A stretch of DNA of 64,000 nucleotides, from positions 91,254,707-91,318,706 of the forward strand of contig CP136067.1 of assembly GCA_032622095.1 (NCBI GenBank). Reading direction: 5' to 3'. Shown here one piece after another: positions 60,568 to 64,000 of the stretch. The position numbers and the translations under genes were made by a program. This DNA is from Siphonodentalium dalli (Eukaryota > Mollusca > Scaphopoda > Gadilida > Siphonodentaliidae). Under the pieces are notes generated by a model. It did not search any database and had not been told where the DNA came from. It was given only the letters and a program-made list of their open reading frames with translations. Numbering within the stretch: position 1 is the first letter of the stretch; each line of letters starts with the position of its first letter.

Positions 60568-61278
60568 CTGTGATAACAATCAATAATTGAACCTGTTCAT
60601 GAAATAAACTGTGACTAGAATGTGCTTTGTTAAACCTAAAGGCCGGATTCGTCCTCTCCGGTTTAAACCTCCGATTTAAAACTACATTGGCGGTCCAGCC
60701 AAAACCGGGTCTAAGGGAGCGTTTTTGTCGTTCAGTTACCAACTAATTGACAACTCGATTTGGTTATATGGGCATACAGTCAAACTACCCTCTTGCCTAT
60801 CAGACCAAAAGACAAGTCGATATAATGGTTATTGACGTGTCATAAATCATCGCGAACGCGTGCACGATTTATTCATTGAGAAATGAGTATCGCTCATGGA
60901 ACATTAATCAGATCTCTTTGTGGGTTTAAATCAATATGACAAAGGCATGTCTCTCAACCCGAGCTTCACGAGCTGTCTATCACTTTGTTTGTGATTTATT
61001 TTCTGCAAGATGCTTTACCCGCAGAGACAAAATTTGGTGTATTTACATGTATATCTGTATATAGTAAAGGGTATAGGAGCTGTATATATGTATGTCCGTT
61101 GTCTGTTCGCAACTGTTCTAAAACTTATTTAAAAATAAGAAAATTTAATTTTTTTAAAATGAAAAAATTGTGTTGTTAATTTGGGTAAAGAGTTGTATCT
61201 AACAAGAAACAATATTAAAAATTTATATTAATATTTGTTTTAAATTTAATTAAATATAAAAAAAAAATTAATGTTCAA
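60568..61278. other. Upstream lectin intron, no gene recognised
   Basis: A patch at 60640-60730 with 'ggattcgtcctctccgg' and 'ggcggtccagcc' partly recurs at 61785-61860 and, in looser form, the 'gtttaaacc' words at 63495-63600, suggesting repeat fragments. AT-rich at 61130-61275. Confidence 0.4.
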
Positions 61279-61590
61279 ATGATAAAAATGTGCGCAAATG
61301 TGACGCAGGCTCCTCTGACGCTGAATAAAGGCTCCATAATCGAGTCAATCCTGGACCAAGAGGTCAGTCAAGTAAAGCAATTTGCTTGTGAGTACACATC
61401 AAAAGCGGCATCTGAACTTTTTAAAGTGGGCAAATACACAGAGGCACAGCTTTTAATAACAAAATATATTACATGCGTTGCTTTTTTTCAATGTAATAAA
61501 TTTTCCGTCATGCTGAAAATCAAAAGGTTCCCAGGTTTTGAACTCGTTGAATTTTATGGGATCGTTTTGGTGTCAAAATTAAAACGTTGA
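61279..61590 (+). CDS. Unrecognised 103-codon open frame
   Basis: The first 60 codons look compositionally protein-like (for example SIIESILDQEVSQVKQF and GKYTEAQLL), but I recognise no family. A donor-like gtgagt at about 61389 lies inside. No promoter or acceptor is convincing. It may be an old transposon fragment or chance. Confidence 0.2.
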   Translation: MIKMCANVTQAPLTLNKGSIIESILDQEVSQVKQFACEYTSKAASELFKVGKYTEAQLLITKYITCVAFFQCNKFSVMLKIKRFPGFELVEFYGIVLVSKLKR

Positions 61591-61866
61591 ACCATTCAAA
61601 TGAATTCGTATAAAACACCAGTATTTGTGACTGCCACAAGCCAATAGAAACCGTGCGAATGAATCAACAGTGACATGATAACACCAGTCGGCAGCCGCTA
61701 CTTAGACACGCCCTCCCTCGATATAATTTACAGCTCCACCCTTTGATTGATTGTTTGACAATTCTAAACCGCGTTGAAGAAAAAACGGATTCGTCATCTC
61801 AAGTTTAGCCTCGGTAAAGCTGGTTTAGCTGGACCGCCAAATAAGATGGTTCAGTTGCCGGTTTAA

Positions 61867-62816
61867 GGGGGAGACGCACGTTTTGCATAAATCACAGTAA
61901 ATCCAGCCAGAAATGGCAAGTGATTTTCAACAAAGAATTTCTCTGGATCTATCTTGTGAAAAATCTTGAATTTTACGTATGATAATTTTCATTATATATA
62001 GAATCAGAGCAATAATAAAGAGACAATAACAATAATGGATTTTAATACATTTGAGAGGTTGAAAATATTTGTTTCGCTTCTGTCCCTGTAGGTACCGAGA
62101 ACTGCCAGAAAAAAATATAATTTCAAATAACATGTCAACCATCAAATAGCTTATTGTCTTGACTCCACGAGAGGAGGCTTCATTTGTATCATAATGTGGA
62201 GTTAGCTTTTTAATTGCATATTATAGCATCATACCCCATGTATTATAATGAAGAATAAAGCAGTCACAAATATGCCAGCCCAATGAAAACAAATGTTCAA
62301 ATGTGGTACTGTCCACTCAAGCAGGGAGCAATCAACAGAAATTAGGTCACAGTGTTAAGAGATATGGTGGTCAGATTTAACTTGGTTATGAACCCATGAC
62401 CCAGAACTCAACTGAGCCCAATTTTTCAATTACCAACAAGCATGGCATGAAAATTCTCAATTATAAAAAATTATTTATGGTAGTTGTCTTTCTGAATGAA
62501 AATAATCATTTAATTTCATGAATCAAGAAAAATTAAGTCTCCTCTCATGATCTTCAGATATGATATCATGTATATATGAAATGCACTTTCGAAAAATATT
62601 TGTTTTACAGTAGTTCTCGGTACCTGAACACAGTGAAAGTTTAAAGATTTGTCATGCCATAAAAGTAAAGTAAATGAGATTATAATAACCAGATGGTTCT
62701 TATGTATGTTACCACAATAATCTCTTGTACAAAATTTCACAAAGATATTCCTGATAGATTTAGAGAAAATACATTTTGAAATACCAGGAAATTTTGGCAA
62801 AACGTGCGTCTGACCC
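61867..62816. mobile_element. TTAA-flanked element, 950 bp
   Basis: Left 'gggggagacgcacgttttgc' and right, inverted, 'gggtcagacgcacgttttgc', with TTAA at 61863-61866 and 62817-62820. Inner inverted words such as 'ggtaccgagaact' (62090) and 'agttctcggtacc' (62612) make it partly palindromic. Fits piggyBac-type or another TTAA superfamily. No transposase. Confidence 0.8.
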
Positions 62817-62974
62817 TTAAGCTTGTAAAACGCAAACAAAATATCGAAATTGGCAAAAACTTATCCCACACGCTTTATAGGTGTGAGTGCTATAATTCAT
62901 ATACTCGCTGCAAGCTATTGGTCCATATATGACCTCTATATTGACTTATTGAATTTTTGTTGTTGAATGAATGT

Positions 62975-63310
62975 ACTGTTGTGTCACCGTGTACTTGAGT
63001 ATGTGCATATGTATGGATATGTGTAACGAGTATACGTGGGTATGGGTGACTGTGCGTATGCACGTATACATGTATACGTACGTGAGTCTGTGTGGCTGTA
63101 TATCAGTACCCAGGCAAGTAGGTATGTAATAGGTTTGTATGTATGGATGTATGGATTGATGCACATGTAAGTATATATGTACGACAGGTGTACTTGTGCG
63201 TTCCGTTGCGTGTGTTCGTCAGTATGTAAGGGGCTAATGTGGTTACGTGCATGAATGGATGCATACATGTTGCAAATATGTAAGTATGTAATACGTGCAT
63301 GATGGCCCGA
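62975..63310. repeat. Degenerate 'tatgtatg' simple-sequence tract
   Basis: Purine/pyrimidine-alternating words such as gtatgtgcatatgtatgg fill the region. The minus-strand 153-codon frame over it (His/Tyr/Thr-rich) is low-complexity and not supported as a gene. Confidence 0.65.
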
Positions 63311-64000
63311 ATGTGCGCACTTAGGTCTATGTAAATATGTTATTAACATGAAGGGTAGTCTTTGTTGTTGATAAAACTTGTCTTTCTGTCGTATTGTTTT
63401 TTGTTCTTGAGTTCTTTGTAAAAACAAATCTGTATGTTTATCCACTCTTCGTTATCGGAGGATTAAAGATATATATAAACTATGTTGGACCAGGTTTAAA
63501 CAAGAGATGACGAATGCGTCACTTAGACATGCGGTCGTGGGTTTAAACCACGGATTTTACTGGCTCGCGGCGGTTTAAACCTAGAGGTTTACGTAGACCA
63601 GGTTTACAATCAGATGGGGAATCGGTCCGAAAAGTCCAACGTTCAAGCTGAGTATGTCTGACGTGGTCGACGAACATACATTACGTAATAAACAAAAACT
63701 GGTTTAGAGTTGACTGCGCTTCGCTGTGACATACTGTACGTTTTCATAATATCGTGTTTCATATTTTTCACTAAATGTTTGCGTAATTTTGATCTGTGTC
63801 CATTTAATTATCAGTAATTAATCATTTCCATTTTTAAAATAAAATTTATTTTTTATTGCTATTAGCTTCAGGCCAGGCAATTGTCTCAATATAGCGTCGT
63901 CAAATAAAATAACTAAAACCTCGAGCTTTAATTTGTAGACGTCTAAACTCAGATGAGCCATAATAAGGCAAATATATATTGTTAATTGTTTTGATTTGTT
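63311..64000. other. No gene recognised
   Basis: A patch with several 'gtttaaacc' words at 63490-63610 ('ggaccaggtttaaac', 'gaccaggtttac') looks like a repeat fragment. The rest is AT-rich. Confidence 0.45.

Noticed and set aside
62984-63445. 153-codon minus-strand ORF rich in His, Tyr and Thr
   Set aside because: It reads a degenerate gtatg simple-sequence tract, with no splice sites or domain.

Overview
This is eukaryotic, intron-bearing, AT-rich nuclear DNA from an animal. It has spliced gene fragments with GT..AG introns, C2H2 zinc fingers, a C-type-lectin exon pair, LINE and tRNA-derived SINE sequence, and many DNA transposons identifiable by terminal inverted repeats (TIRs) and target-site duplications (TSDs). 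Frequent 'tacatgtacatgta' tracts and an interspersed repeat with the phrase 'gggccataactct' suggest a marine invertebrate, most likely a mollusc or another lophotrochozoan. That assignment is inference. No prokaryotic or organellar features are seen.

Layout. 1-1.47 kb: the 3' part of an uninterrupted L1/Tx1-like LINE ORF on the minus strand. 1.6-3.1 kb: three diverged copies of a satellite-like repeat. 4.5-5.1 kb: a possible TATA promoter with the first two exons of an unidentified plus-strand gene. 6-25 kb: a transposon graveyard containing a SINE, a TA-flanked MITE with a second MITE inside it, a TTAA-flanked palindrome element split by a 2.2 kb TA-targeting transposon, two hAT-like elements with perfect 8-bp TSDs, and a 1.9 kb long-inverted-repeat element with a tandem-repeat core. 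25.2-27.0 kb: a C2H2 zinc-finger gene whose array is broken by stops and frameshifts after the fourth finger. 28.4-30.5 kb: paired palindromes and a foldback element.

30.5-60.6 kb: two minus-strand exons (60567-60367 and 30715-30513) that join in phase to make one C-type-lectin-like domain. They are separated by an intron of about 29.65 kb. Most of that intron is a 26.0 kb block (31524-57530) bounded by a perfect 29-bp inverted repeat. Minisatellites lie inside both ends. The interior is a head-to-tail 12.2 kb tandem duplication (31846-44041 and 44042-56210) of non-coding, MITE-rich DNA. 60.6-64 kb: a further TTAA-flanked element and simple-sequence DNA.

Only the lectin exons, the zinc-finger ORF and the LINE ORF have convincing coding signal. 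Most other open frames here are shadows of repeats. The most unusual objects are the TIR-bounded, internally duplicated intronic block, the recurrent family of paired palindromes of about 75 bp, and the reconstructable nested insertions.
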